Shown here piece by piece: positions 1 through 7,995 of a stretch of DNA of 64,000 nucleotides. Within the stretch, counting starts at the first letter, position 1. Each line of letters begins with the position of its first letter. The position numbers and the translations under genes are program-made. This stretch comes from an uncultured Lachnospiraceae bacterium (GTDB lineage Bacteria; Bacillota; Clostridia; Lachnospirales; Lachnospiraceae), in the NCBI GenBank assembly GCA_902802515.1, contig CADCMM010000004.1, positions 1 through 64,000 of the forward strand, in the 5' to 3' direction. The notes under the pieces were generated by a model. The model searched no databases. It had not been told where the DNA came from and saw only the letters and a program-made list of their open reading frames with translations.

Positions 1-89
1 ACCATGTTCATCAGGAAAAAGGTCAGCGTGGCAACCAGCCAGATCGTCACTACCGCCATTCCCAGACGTTTCAGGATATACTTTACCAT
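1..89 (-). CDS. Oligopeptide ABC transporter permease, OppB type (N-terminal part only)
   Basis: Only the first 29 codons of this leftward gene lie in the window. They read MVKYILKRLGMAVVTIW and run into a hydrophobic helix, which is the usual cytoplasmic start and first membrane segment of an OppB/DppB permease. A GGAGAGGGG ribosome site sits just upstream of the ATG. The start closely resembles that of the OppB encoded at 3393-4328, so this gene opens a second peptide-transport operon with its own promoter (219-246). The family call rests on the N-terminus alone. Confidence 0.7.
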   Translation of the reverse strand, partial: MVKYILKRLGMAVVTIWLVATLTFFLMNM

Positions 90-218
90 TTTCCCCTCTC
101 CTTTTGCTGATTTCATGTTTTCAATCAATAAAATATCTGCATAAACAAAAGAGCGGATAGTATAAACTACCAGCTCATTGCTATCCAGTACATTTTAATG
201 CTTAAACGTCCTGTTTAT

Positions 219-246
219 TGTATACTCGATTTAACACATATGTCAA
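219..246 (-). promoter_or_regulatory. Sigma-A promoter for the leftward opp-type gene
   Basis: On the minus strand a perfect -35 (TTGACA, 241-246) is followed after 16 bases by TATACA (219-224). The predicted transcript begins about 120 bases before the permease start at 89. It also lies just past the end of oppF, so the second opp operon can be transcribed independently. Confidence 0.6.
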
Positions 247-294
247 GAGATTCAAAATGAAAAGGACTGGAAAAGATGCCAGGGGCTGCCGCAC

Positions 295-1233
295 TTAGTG
301 TTTCAAAAAACGCTCCAGTTCTTCATCGGTACATTTTACATAATGACTTCCGGAAATCAGATGGTCTGTTCCCTTTGTGTAGTCCAAACCAGAGGTACGG
401 TAATCGTAGTTCTCCGAAATTCTCGTTTTCTCCACGATGGGATTTGGGGATGGAATAGCGGAGAGCAGACTTCTGGTGTAGGGATGGATGGGGTTGGAAA
501 AGATCTCTTCCGTGGTTCCGGTCTCCAACAGATGCCCCAGGTGCAATACACCGATACGGTCGGATATGTATTTTACCATGGACAGATCGTGAGCGATAAA
601 CAAATAGGCGCTGCCGGTCTCCTCCTGGATATCCTTCATCAAATTCACAACCTGTGCCTGAATCGATACATCCAAAGCGGAAATACATTCGTCCGCAATG
701 ATCAGCTTGGGGTTCATGATCATGGCTCTTGCTATGCCCACACGTTGACGCTGTCCGCCGGAAAACTGGTGAGGATAACGGGCAGCATGCTCCGGAGCTA
801 ATCCTACTTTTGCCAGGATCGCCTGAATTTTTGCCTTACGTTCTGCCCGGTTTGCGTACATATGATGGATATCCAGCCCCTCTCCCAAAATATCCTCCAC
901 TTTTTTTCTCGGGTTCAGAGAGGCCATGGGATCCTGAAAGATCATCTGCATCTGCGTGCGCAGTGTCTTGTTGTCCGCTTTGGATATCTTTCCGCTGATG
1001 TCCTTTCCCGCAAAGGTAATCTTTCCATCTGTGGGCTCATACAGTCGGATGACTGATCGGCCGATGGTGGATTTCCCGGAGCCCGATTCTCCCACCAGGC
1101 CATATGTCTCTCCCGGGTAGATTTTAAAGGATACATCCTCCACCGCTTTAACGGTATAGGTCCTGCTGACACGAAAATACTGTTTCAATCCCTGTACTTC
1201 CAGTACCGGGGAGGCATTTTCATGATTCTTCAT
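295..1233 (-). CDS. oppF: Oligopeptide ABC transporter ATP-binding protein OppF
   Basis: Cytoplasmic ATPase of the Opp/Dpp peptide importer, 312 aa. It shows Walker A (GESGSGKST), the signature LSGG-type motif (FSGGQRQR), Walker B ([12 protein letters not shown]) and the switch His (AHDLSMV). The C-terminal stretch after [13 protein letters not shown] is the usual oligopeptide-type extension. It overlaps oppD by 14 bases and is the last gene of oppABCDF, so it should pair with OppD as the nucleotide-binding heterodimer. Walker B has DECIS where DEPTS/DEPVS is common, a normal OppF variant (DECV/IS). Peptide or dipeptide specificity cannot be told from the ATPase. Confidence 0.93.
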   Translation of the reverse strand: MKNHENASPVLEVQGLKQYFRVSRTYTVKAVEDVSFKIYPGETYGLVGESGSGKSTIGRSVIRLYEPTDGKITFAGKDISGKISKADNKTLRTQMQMIFQDPMASLNPRKKVEDILGEGLDIHHMYANRAERKAKIQAILAKVGLAPEHAARYPHQFSGGQRQRVGIARAMIMNPKLIIADECISALDVSIQAQVVNLMKDIQEETGSAYLFIAHDLSMVKYISDRIGVLHLGHLLETGTTEEIFSNPIHPYTRSLLSAIPSPNPIVEKTRISENYDYRTSGLDYTKGTDHLISGSHYVKCTDEELERFLKH

Positions 1234-2311
1234 AGCCCTCTGCCTCCTTTTTCATACGCTCGATTCGAGCCTTAAGTTCCTCCGGCATCTCCACCTTTGG
1301 CGCCCTTGGATCCAACAGCCAGGTAGCTGCTTCGTGGGTCTCAGTGATCTTAAACATGGGCGGTTCCAGCTTATCATCAATTTCCAGAGCAAACTGGTTT
1401 CGCGGCGCGAAGGCGTCGCCGGTCTTCTCACGCAGAAGATTGGGCGGAGATCCCGGAATGGTATAAAGGCGCTCATCCTCTGTATTGAGATCCGGCATCG
1501 CGGAGAGCAGCCCCCAGGTATAAGGATGCCTCGGGTCATAGAAGATCTCGTTGATTTTCCCTTTTTCCACAATTTTTCCGGCATACATAACGTTTACATA
1601 GTCCGCTACCTTTGCCACAACTCCAAGATCATGGGTGATATAGATGACGGAGATTCCTCTCTCTTTTTGTACCCGCTTGATCAGCTCAATGATCTTTGCC
1701 TGTATCGTCACATCCAGCGCTGTAGTAGGCTCATCACAGATCAACAGATCCGGATTGCAGGCCAGAGCAATGGCGATCACCACGCGCTGGCGCATTCCGC
1801 CGGAGAGCTGATGGGGATAATTTTTCATCCGTTTCTCCGCGTCTGTAATTCCAACTTCTTTCAACAACTGGATGGCTTTTTCCCACGCTTCTTTTTTCGG
1901 CGTCTTAAAATGCCAGACCATTCCCTCTATGAGCTGCTTTCCGATGGTCATGGTAGGATCCAGGCTGGTCATAGGATCCTGAAATACCATGGCGATCCGT
2001 TTTCCGTTGATATGACGGCGGATCCATTTCTTGTCTTTTTCCAGGATATCTACCGTTTCCTGGGTACCATCGGCGTGATGGTAGGTAAATTCTATGGTCC
2101 CCTTATTTACTGCTGCGTTGGAAGCCAGAATGCCCATGGCTGCCTTCATAGTTACAGACTTTCCGGAACCGGATTCCCCCACGATAGCGACGGTCTCCCC
2201 CTTCATCAGATCGATATCCACACCCCGTATGGCATGCACCGGCCCGGCTGTAGTGTTAAAGGTAATATCCAGGTCATGGATATCCAATATTTTTTCATTG
2301 TAATCTGCCAT
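1220..2311 (-). CDS. oppD: Oligopeptide ABC transporter ATP-binding protein OppD
   Basis: ATPase partner of OppF. Walker A is GESGSGKSV, the signature is LSGGMRQR, Walker B is [12 protein letters not shown] and the switch region is [10 protein letters not shown]. The motif [15 protein letters not shown] and the later IPGSPPNLL are typical of OppD/DppD C-termini. I place the start at the ATG at 2311 (MADYNEK), which has GAGGTG six bases upstream. An in-frame GTG at 2320 is possible but has no well-placed ribosome site. The gene is packed between oppC and oppF. Confidence 0.93.
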   Translation of the reverse strand: MADYNEKILDIHDLDITFNTTAGPVHAIRGVDIDLMKGETVAIVGESGSGKSVTMKAAMGILASNAAVNKGTIEFTYHHADGTQETVDILEKDKKWIRRHINGKRIAMVFQDPMTSLDPTMTIGKQLIEGMVWHFKTPKKEAWEKAIQLLKEVGITDAEKRMKNYPHQLSGGMRQRVVIAIALACNPDLLICDEPTTALDVTIQAKIIELIKRVQKERGISVIYITHDLGVVAKVADYVNVMYAGKIVEKGKINEIFYDPRHPYTWGLLSAMPDLNTEDERLYTIPGSPPNLLREKTGDAFAPRNQFALEIDDKLEPPMFKITETHEAATWLLDPRAPKVEMPEELKARIERMKKEAEGYEES

Positions 2312-2321
2312 ACCTGTCACC

Positions 2322-3389
2322 TCACATTTCTTTCATCTTGGGGTCAAGCGCTTCCCTCAGCCCGTCTGCCACCAGGTTAAAGGACAGCATCAAAAGCGCC
2401 ATCACAATAATGGGCGGTATGATCTGGAAGGGATGGGTAGTAAAGCTGTTGAATCCCTCTGAAATCAGAGATCCCAGAGAACACTGGGGCACCGGAATAC
2501 CCAATCCCACAAAACTCAGAAATGCTTCCGTAAAGATAGCCGTGGGTATTGAGAACATAACCTGGGTGATGATCGGACCGATGATATTGGGAAGTACTTC
2601 CCGGAAGATGATGAAAAAGCTCCCAGCTCCCAATGTGCGGGAAGCCAGCACAAACTCCTGCTCTTTCAATTTCAGCATCTCCGCCCGGGCAATTCGGCTC
2701 ATACCTACCCACTCAGTGAGCATCAAAGCAAAAATGATAGTCAGCATACCAGGCTTTAATACCAGAAGCAGCAGAGTAACAATGACCAGGCGGGGAACAC
2801 CGTTGGCGATCTCCAAAATACGCTGCATTACCATATCAGTCTTGCCGCCAAAATACCCGGAAATCAGTCCATAGCTCATACCGATGATCATATCGATCAG
2901 AGCCGCCGCCACCGCGATGATCAGAGAAACTCTGGCGCCGCTCCAGGTACGGGTCCAAATGTCACGGCCAAAGTTATCGCTGCCAAACCAGTAATAGGTA
3001 TCGGTCAGTCCCTTGTCCTCATAATTATTTACTTTCATAGAACCTGTGGTGGTTCTCATCGTCTCGCTTCCGTCAAAGATACCCAGATTTTCCAATCCCG
3101 GCACCCGGGGCGCCAGATTCTTCTGGCTTAGTTCCTGCCCGGAATAGGTGTACTCATTCATTCCGGGACCAATAATTGCAAATAAGGTAATCACCACTAT
3201 CATGATCAGTCCGAACACCGCTCCGCCTTTACGAAAGAACCTCACCAGCACGTCTTTCCAGAAATTCTGTGACGCAAAGTTGGTATCGATGGCAATCTCC
3301 CCGGCATTATCTTTCAGGCGAAAATCTGCATCCACCGGCACATAAACGGGAGCCGGGTCAGAATAAGCAGTACTTATTTTTTTACTCAT
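2322..3389 (-). CDS. oppC: Oligopeptide ABC transporter permease OppC
   Basis: Inner-membrane permease of the Opp importer. A cytoplasmic N-terminus is followed by one helix (VFGLIMIVVITLFAIIG), an extracellular segment of about 85 residues with SDNFGRDIWTRTWSGARVSL, and five further helices. The EAA-type loop that contacts the ATPases is near ASRTLGAGSFFIIFREVLPN. The large loop between helices 1 and 2 is normal for Gram-positive OppC. The ATG at 3389 has GGAG eight bases upstream. The gene follows oppB directly. Confidence 0.93.
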   Translation of the reverse strand: MSKKISTAYSDPAPVYVPVDADFRLKDNAGEIAIDTNFASQNFWKDVLVRFFRKGGAVFGLIMIVVITLFAIIGPGMNEYTYSGQELSQKNLAPRVPGLENLGIFDGSETMRTTTGSMKVNNYEDKGLTDTYYWFGSDNFGRDIWTRTWSGARVSLIIAVAAALIDMIIGMSYGLISGYFGGKTDMVMQRILEIANGVPRLVIVTLLLLVLKPGMLTIIFALMLTEWVGMSRIARAEMLKLKEQEFVLASRTLGAGSFFIIFREVLPNIIGPIITQVMFSIPTAIFTEAFLSFVGLGIPVPQCSLGSLISEGFNSFTTHPFQIIPPIIVMALLMLSFNLVADGLREALDPKMKEM

Positions 3390-3392
3390 CAC

Positions 3393-4328
3393 CTATTCTC
3401 CTTTCTTCGCCAGACGGATCCTGGGATCGATGACTCCGTAGAGAATATCTACCACCAGCATGATCAGAATATACATAGCGGAGTAAATAAAGCTCAGGGA
3501 GATAACCACGTTGTAATCGTTGGACTGAATGGCATTTACCAAGAGGCTGCCCACGCCGGGAATAGAAAAAATCTTTTCCACCACCAGGGAACCTGTCATC
3601 AGATCGACGATCAACGGAGCCAGCACAGTGATAATCGGAATCAATGCATTACGCAGCGCATGGCGGAAAATCAAAGATCCTCCTGAGATCCCCTTACTCT
3701 CGGCCAGCAGCATATAATCGCTGCCAAGCACTTCCAGCATCTCACTCCTGGTAAACCTTGCGATGCTGGCCATGGTAAACATAGACAGCGACACGCTGGG
3801 CAGCACCGTAGATCCCATCATGTCTTTGGTACTAAACAGCATCGGAAACCACTGCAGTTGAAATCCCAGGGTATAGCTGAGGGCCAGGGCAAATACATAG
3901 GATGGCACTGATACTCCGATAACAGATATGATCGTCGCAAGAGTGTCCCAGATAGTATCATGCTTCAGTGCCGCCAGAAGGCCCAGCAGCATTCCCACGA
4001 TAGCGCCGATCACTACGGCCACGCCGCCCACCATGACGGATACCGGCAGCCTGGTTTGGATCAACTGAGAAATGGGGGTGTTCTTAGATATCTTATAGCT
4101 GACGCCAAAGTCTCCCTGGAAAATATTGAGTACATATCGGAAAAACTGCACCACAATAGGCTGATCCAACCCATATTTTGCATATAGGGCGGCTTTCTGG
4201 CTTTCTTTCAATTTTTCATCATTAAATGGAGAGCCGGGCATCAGCTGCATCAGAATAAACAGGATAAGGATGATGGCCAGCAGGGTGAAAAACGCTGTCA
4301 ACAGGCGTTTCAGTATATACTTCTTCAT
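3393..4328 (-). CDS. oppB: Oligopeptide ABC transporter permease OppB
   Basis: Permease of 311 aa that forms the membrane channel with OppC. The N-terminus MKKYILKRLL, the motif MQLMPGSPF after helix 1, the EAA-loop region LAESKGISGGSLIFRHALRN and the C-terminal DPRIRL are all OppB hallmarks. The ribosome site GGAGGGG lies just before the ATG. A stem-loop (4348-4378) separates it from oppA, which is the usual place for a step-down in expression between the abundant binding protein and the membrane parts. Confidence 0.93.
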   Translation of the reverse strand: MKKYILKRLLTAFFTLLAIILILFILMQLMPGSPFNDEKLKESQKAALYAKYGLDQPIVVQFFRYVLNIFQGDFGVSYKISKNTPISQLIQTRLPVSVMVGGVAVVIGAIVGMLLGLLAALKHDTIWDTLATIISVIGVSVPSYVFALALSYTLGFQLQWFPMLFSTKDMMGSTVLPSVSLSMFTMASIARFTRSEMLEVLGSDYMLLAESKGISGGSLIFRHALRNALIPIITVLAPLIVDLMTGSLVVEKIFSIPGVGSLLVNAIQSNDYNVVISLSFIYSAMYILIMLVVDILYGVIDPRIRLAKKGE

Positions 4329-4347
4329 TTCCCCTCCAATATATGAA

Positions 4348-4378
4348 AGGCTGCCACCTTATCGCTTTGTGGCAGCCT
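4348..4378 (-). terminator. Intercistronic stem-loop between oppA and oppB
   Basis: Perfect 10-bp stem AGGCTGCCAC/GTGGCAGCCT with an 11-base loop, in the 83-base gap after the oppA stop. On the minus strand it is followed by only a short T run (TTTCAT), so it probably terminates partially or protects the 3' end of oppA mRNA rather than stopping all transcription. Confidence 0.6.
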
Positions 4379-4411
4379 CGCTTATGTCATTTCGGTTTCT
4401 CTAAAATATTT

Positions 4412-6061
4412 TTACTCTGCTTTTACCGCATTCTTATATACCCGGTTCAGCGCTACGGGATGGAACTCGATGCCGGTTACGGCGGAGGAGAGCATTTCGG
4501 CATTTGCCTGTGTGTAAAGCGGGAAGATCACCGCTTCATCCATCACGATCTGTTCTGCATCATACAGTCTTGCCCAGCGGCCCTCTGCATCCGTACACAG
4601 GTCGCCAGTGGTGCACTCTGCAATAATTGCATCATAATCTTCGCTGCTCCAGAGACCATAGTTGTTGCTGTTGTCCGTAATCCACATTCCAAGGTAGGTC
4701 ATAGGATCTGCGTAGTCCGGTCCCCAACGGGTCAGGCCCAGATCAAAGTCGCCTTCCTGCATATCTTCTACACGCTGTTTCTTGGGTTCAATCACCAGTG
4801 TTACGGTAAATCCGGGAAGCGTAGTCTCCCACTGCTCTTTCAGAACCTGTGCCACTTTCTGAGGCGCATCATCCGCATCTACTACCATCTCAACATCCAG
4901 GCCTTCAATGCCAAGCTCCTCCAGTCCGGCTGCCCAATACTCTGCTGCCTTGTCCGGATCATAGGAGCAAACCTCTGCAAACAATTCCTGATCTGCGGAG
5001 AAGTCTGAACCGTCCGGCCCTGCTGCAAACTGAGGCGGAACTGCGGTGTAAGTGGGAAGAGAACCGTCTTTCAGAACATCCTCTGTGATGGCTTCACGGT
5101 TGATGGCATGAGTCAAAGCCAAACGGATATTCAGGTTCGCCAATTCCGGAACTTTATCCTGATTCGGGCTTACATACCAAAGATAACCTGCGCCGATGGT
5201 CTGGAACTCCGGATCATCCTTCACCTGATCTACCTGCTCGCCGTTTACCAGAGTAGTATCCAGAACACCTAACTGATAGTTCTGCAAAGCCTGCTGGCTG
5301 TCCTGAACCAACTGATAGTTCAGACCGGGAAGAGAAACTCTTGCAGCATCCCAGTAATCCTCGTTCTTAGTAAGATGGAATGCATTTGCAGCCGGCTCAT
5401 AGTCATCCAAAACAAATGCGCCGTTGGAGAGAACGGTCTCGGGGCTGGTGCCATACACGTCGCCTACGGACTCATAGAATGCTTCGTTCACCGGATAGAA
5501 GGTCGGGAAATACATCAGGGAAAGGAAGTAGCTGACCGGAACATTCAATTCAACCTGAAGGGTCTTGTCATCCACTGCAGTCACACCCAACTCACTCTTG
5601 TCTTTCTCACCGTCAATAATCTCCTGGGCGTTTACCACCTGACCGATATCGCTGAGCATGTAGGAATACTCGGAGGCAATATCCGGGTCAACGGCTCTCT
5701 GCCATGCAAACACGAAATCCGCTGCGGTCACCGGTTCACCATTGCTCCAAACGGCATCTCTCAGATGGAAAGTGTACGAAAGACCATCCTCGGAAACCTC
5801 ATAGCTCTCTGCCAGAGCCGGAACAGCTGCGCCATCCTCGTCCATCTGCATGAGTCCATCCGTGAAATCAGCGATAACTTCGAAAGAAGTTCCGTCCGTA
5901 GCCTGCTGCGGATCCAAAGACTCTACCGGTGTCTCTATCATGATGTTCAGATCCGAAGTGCTGGCCTGGACCTCATCTGCAGACGCGATCGTGCCAAGCC
6001 CTAAAGAGCTGACCGCCATGGCAGAAACAGTCAGTAATGCAATAACTGCTTTTCTGTTCAT
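4412..6061 (-). CDS. oppA: Oligopeptide-binding protein OppA (SBP_bac_5), no lipobox
   Basis: Extracellular solute-binding protein, 549 aa, family SBP_bac_5. A signal peptide (MNRKAVIALLTVSAMAVSSL, then cleavage after an ASA motif) precedes the mature part. The conserved block TYTFHLRDAVWSNGEPVTAADF is recognisable in full, as are LTHAINREAI and the aromatic-rich second lobe. The signal peptide has no Cys for lipid attachment, unlike most Gram-positive OppA proteins, so how it stays at the cell surface is unclear. It is the first gene of oppABCDF and has a strong promoter and leader hairpin upstream. Confidence 0.93.
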   Translation of the reverse strand: MNRKAVIALLTVSAMAVSSLGLGTIASADEVQASTSDLNIMIETPVESLDPQQATDGTSFEVIADFTDGLMQMDEDGAAVPALAESYEVSEDGLSYTFHLRDAVWSNGEPVTAADFVFAWQRAVDPDIASEYSYMLSDIGQVVNAQEIIDGEKDKSELGVTAVDDKTLQVELNVPVSYFLSLMYFPTFYPVNEAFYESVGDVYGTSPETVLSNGAFVLDDYEPAANAFHLTKNEDYWDAARVSLPGLNYQLVQDSQQALQNYQLGVLDTTLVNGEQVDQVKDDPEFQTIGAGYLWYVSPNQDKVPELANLNIRLALTHAINREAITEDVLKDGSLPTYTAVPPQFAAGPDGSDFSADQELFAEVCSYDPDKAAEYWAAGLEELGIEGLDVEMVVDADDAPQKVAQVLKEQWETTLPGFTVTLVIEPKKQRVEDMQEGDFDLGLTRWGPDYADPMTYLGMWITDNSNNYGLWSSEDYDAIIAECTTGDLCTDAEGRWARLYDAEQIVMDEAVIFPLYTQANAEMLSSAVTGIEFHPVALNRVYKNAVKAE

Positions 6062-6091
6062 ATTAGTATCCTCCTCTTAACATTGATATAC

Positions 6092-6119
6092 AAAGGGGCA
6101 CGCAGAAGCATGCCCCTTT
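6092..6119 (-). promoter_or_regulatory. 5' leader hairpin of the opp operon
   Basis: Nine-base-pair stem AAAGGGGCA/TGCCCCTTT with a 10-base loop. It begins about a dozen bases after the -10 element, so it would form the very 5' end of the opp mRNA. It may stabilise the message. It could also act as the terminator of galM, but its T run is weak. Confidence 0.5.
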
Positions 6120-6130
6120 ACGCTTGTATC

Positions 6131-6159
6131 ATTATATCACGGTGAAGTGGTGAAATCAA
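6131..6159 (-). promoter_or_regulatory. Sigma-A promoter of oppABCDF
   Basis: Minus strand TTGATT (6154-6159), 17-base spacer, TATAAT (6131-6136). It lies between the galM stop and oppA, and it implies a leader of about 60 bases that contains the 6092-6119 hairpin. Confidence 0.75.
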
Positions 6160-6201
6160 TAGAATTTCAACTTAAATGTGATTTTTCGTTTTATAAAGTA
6201 T

Positions 6202-7251
6202 TTATTCTACAGAAAATTTATAACATGTCACCGTTTCATATTTTTCCCCTGCTTTTAGCAATGGCTTTGCAAAGCCTTCCTGATTGATGGAATTGGGATA
6301 ATACTGGGTTTCCAGACAGAACCCCTGTCGTTTTGCGTAAACGGCTCCTCCCTTTCCGGTCTGTGGTGTGATGAAATTTCCCGCATAAAACTGAACACCC
6401 GGAAGATCGGTGTATGCTTTCAAACGGATGCCTGTCTTTGGACTGTAAGCCTCAGCAAATTTCTCTACTTTACCTTTATCCGTTTTAATAACAAAATTGT
6501 GATCATAGCCTCCGGCAAATTTTAACTGTTCAAAATCAGCGTCAATTTCGAGTCCGATGCGCTTTGTTTTGGCAAAGTCCATAGGGGTACCCTTGACCGC
6601 TGCGATCTCTCCGGCAGGAATGGAACGGGAATCCCATACAGGTGTATAATAGTCAGCTGTCAACATCAATTCCTGCTGCAGGATATCTCCGCTGTCATGA
6701 CCCTCCAGATTGAAATATACGTGGTTTGTCATATTGGCTATGGTATCCCGATCACAGTTGCCCTCATAATGAAGGATCAGTTCATTCTCACTGGTGAGAG
6801 TATAAGTAATTGACGCTTCAAAATTCCCGGGATATCCCTGCTGGCCGTCGCGATCTGCAATGTGAAAGCAGACGCTGTTGTCTGTCACTTTCTCTGTCTG
6901 CCATTGTCTTTGTTCAAAGCCATCAGGCCCACTGTGCAGATTGCAGCCATCACCATTTAGAGCCAATTGATACTCTTTCCCATTGATATGAAATTTCCCT
7001 CCATCAATGCGGTTGCAGCTTCTCCCCACCACCGCGCCGAAGTAACAGATATTACTATAATACCCTTCTGCGTCATCATAACCCAGCACCACATCCCGCA
7101 TCGTTCCATTCCTGTCCGGCAGCATAATAGAAACGATCGCCGCCCCCAGATCTGTCAGGCAAACCGACATGTCATTGTCATTCTTGATTGTGTAAAGTGC
7201 CAGATCGCATCCTTCCCTGGTTTTTCCAAAGCCTCTCCTCGTTACTGTCAT
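6202..7251 (-). CDS. galM: Aldose 1-epimerase (galactose mutarotase)
   Basis: Converts beta- to alpha-anomers of aldohexoses, feeding sugar kinases in the cytoplasm. GalM hallmarks are GRSCNRIDGGKF (substrate Arg), LHSGPDGF (catalytic His region), TNHVYFNLEGH (second His) and a C-terminal LETQYYPNSIN with the expected acid region before it. Length is 349 aa with the ATG at 7251. A longer in-frame reading to 7401 runs through the hairpin repeat and is rejected because the ATG at 7251 has GGGAGGGGAG directly upstream. That ribosome site touches the edge of the repeat. The neighbouring sugar importer suggests both serve monosaccharide use. Confidence 0.92.
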   Translation of the reverse strand: MTVTRRGFGKTREGCDLALYTIKNDNDMSVCLTDLGAAIVSIMLPDRNGTMRDVVLGYDDAEGYYSNICYFGAVVGRSCNRIDGGKFHINGKEYQLALNGDGCNLHSGPDGFEQRQWQTEKVTDNSVCFHIADRDGQQGYPGNFEASITYTLTSENELILHYEGNCDRDTIANMTNHVYFNLEGHDSGDILQQELMLTADYYTPVWDSRSIPAGEIAAVKGTPMDFAKTKRIGLEIDADFEQLKFAGGYDHNFVIKTDKGKVEKFAEAYSPKTGIRLKAYTDLPGVQFYAGNFITPQTGKGGAVYAKRQGFCLETQYYPNSINQEGFAKPLLKAGEKYETVTCYKFSVE

Positions 7252-7260
7252 ATTTCTCCC

Positions 7261-7470
7261 CTCCCTCAATTGGTATCGGCACGCGCATCTTTCAGATGCC
7301 CCTACGCAAGGTACGCCCTCCGGGTGTGCCAGGTCGGTCGGCCCATTTCTAATCATGCTTCGCATGATAGGGCCTCCCTCAATTGGTATCGGCACGCGCA
7401 TCTTTCAGATGCCCCTGCCAGGTCGGTCGGCCCATTTCTAATCATGCTTCGCATGATAGGGCCTCCCTCA
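7261..7470. repeat. Hairpin-rich repeat, two tandem copies (family also at 20235-20319)
   Basis: Two near-identical direct copies (cores about 7274-7372 and 7386-7460) run from GTATCGGCACGCGC to GGGCCTCCCTC. Each has a GCATC-TTTC-GATGC hairpin, the block CAGGTCGGTCGGC, and a nested stem GGCCC...GGGCC holding ATCATGC/GCATGAT with a TTC loop. Copy 1 carries an extra hairpin (GGTACGCCC/GGGTGTGCC) of about 23 bases. The element lies exactly between the stop codon of the 7468-7884 gene and the ribosome site of galM, and its CTCCCTCA ends contribute to both. It has no coding capacity. Confidence 0.85.
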
Positions 7471-7884
7471 AAAAATATCGGGTATTTTTATCTTCCAGCG
7501 AAACCCTTCCTGAATTTCAGCATAATTTCCTATACGGAACACAGAATCCGGAAAGCGCTCATGCCATTGACGGGCAAGTTCCTCTGTGAATTTCAGGGTT
7601 TCCTCCGTGCCGTATTCTACCGCCGCCGGAATCAAAAAAAGCAGAAGCAGCATTTTATCGTCTTCTGCCACAGCTTCCCGGCGGAATTTCAGACGGTATC
7701 TTGACCAGCTGAGTTGCAGTCCGTCAAGCAGTTCTCTTACTATTTCGGAGATTTCTTCCATACGCAGTGTGTCAAAGCATCCGGCTGCATCATTCTGAAA
7801 TTTTTGGAAAAGTTTGGGATACTCTGTTCGATTAAAATGTTCCATTAAAATACGATAATTGGAAATCAGTTCTATGAAAGTCAT
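7468..7884 (-). CDS. Hypothetical protein, 138 aa
   Basis: I do not recognise a family. The protein is soluble and helix-rich, with no signal peptide or membrane segment. A central region FRREAVAEDDKMLLLLFLIP is followed by FTEELARQWHERFPDSVF, which looks like a small helical-bundle protein. The ATG at 7884 has GAGGA six bases upstream and a promoter at 7919-7947. Its last codons (IPDIF, then TGA) abut the hairpin repeat. It is the gene immediately upstream of galM on the same strand. Confidence 0.7.
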   Translation of the reverse strand: MTFIELISNYRILMEHFNRTEYPKLFQKFQNDAAGCFDTLRMEEISEIVRELLDGLQLSWSRYRLKFRREAVAEDDKMLLLLFLIPAAVEYGTEETLKFTEELARQWHERFPDSVFRIGNYAEIQEGFRWKIKIPDIF

Positions 7885-7918
7885 ATGAAATCCTCACACA
7901 AAAATTATTCTTTGCTTG

Positions 7919-7947
7919 ATTATAGCAAAAAAAAAGAACCGCAGCAA
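7919..7947 (-). promoter_or_regulatory. Promoter embedded in the sugar-operon terminator
   Basis: Minus strand TTGCTG (7942-7947), 17 bases, TATAAT (7919-7924). The -35 lies in the 3' arm of the terminator hairpin and the spacer uses its T run. It would drive the 7468-7884 gene and perhaps galM. Confidence 0.5.
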
Positions 7948-7972
7948 GCGCCAGGCTTGTGCGATTCCTTTT
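7927..7972 (-). terminator. Rho-independent terminator of the chvE-mmsAB operon
   Basis: On the minus strand GAATCGCA-CAAGC pairs with GCTTG-TGCGGTTC and is followed by nine T residues. It starts 24 bases after the mmsB stop codon. Confidence 0.88.
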
Positions 7973-7995
7973 GTTCAGTATTATTTTTGTCTGCC

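Noticed and set aside
1334..2380. Long ORFs opposite real genes (also 36576-37322 and 40854-41516)
   Set aside because: They mirror strongly conserved genes on the other strand, lack ribosome sites and show no family motifs.
7251..7401. N-terminal extension of galM
   Set aside because: The extra codons run through the hairpin repeat and lack a ribosome site. The ATG at 7251 has a strong one and fits the family length.
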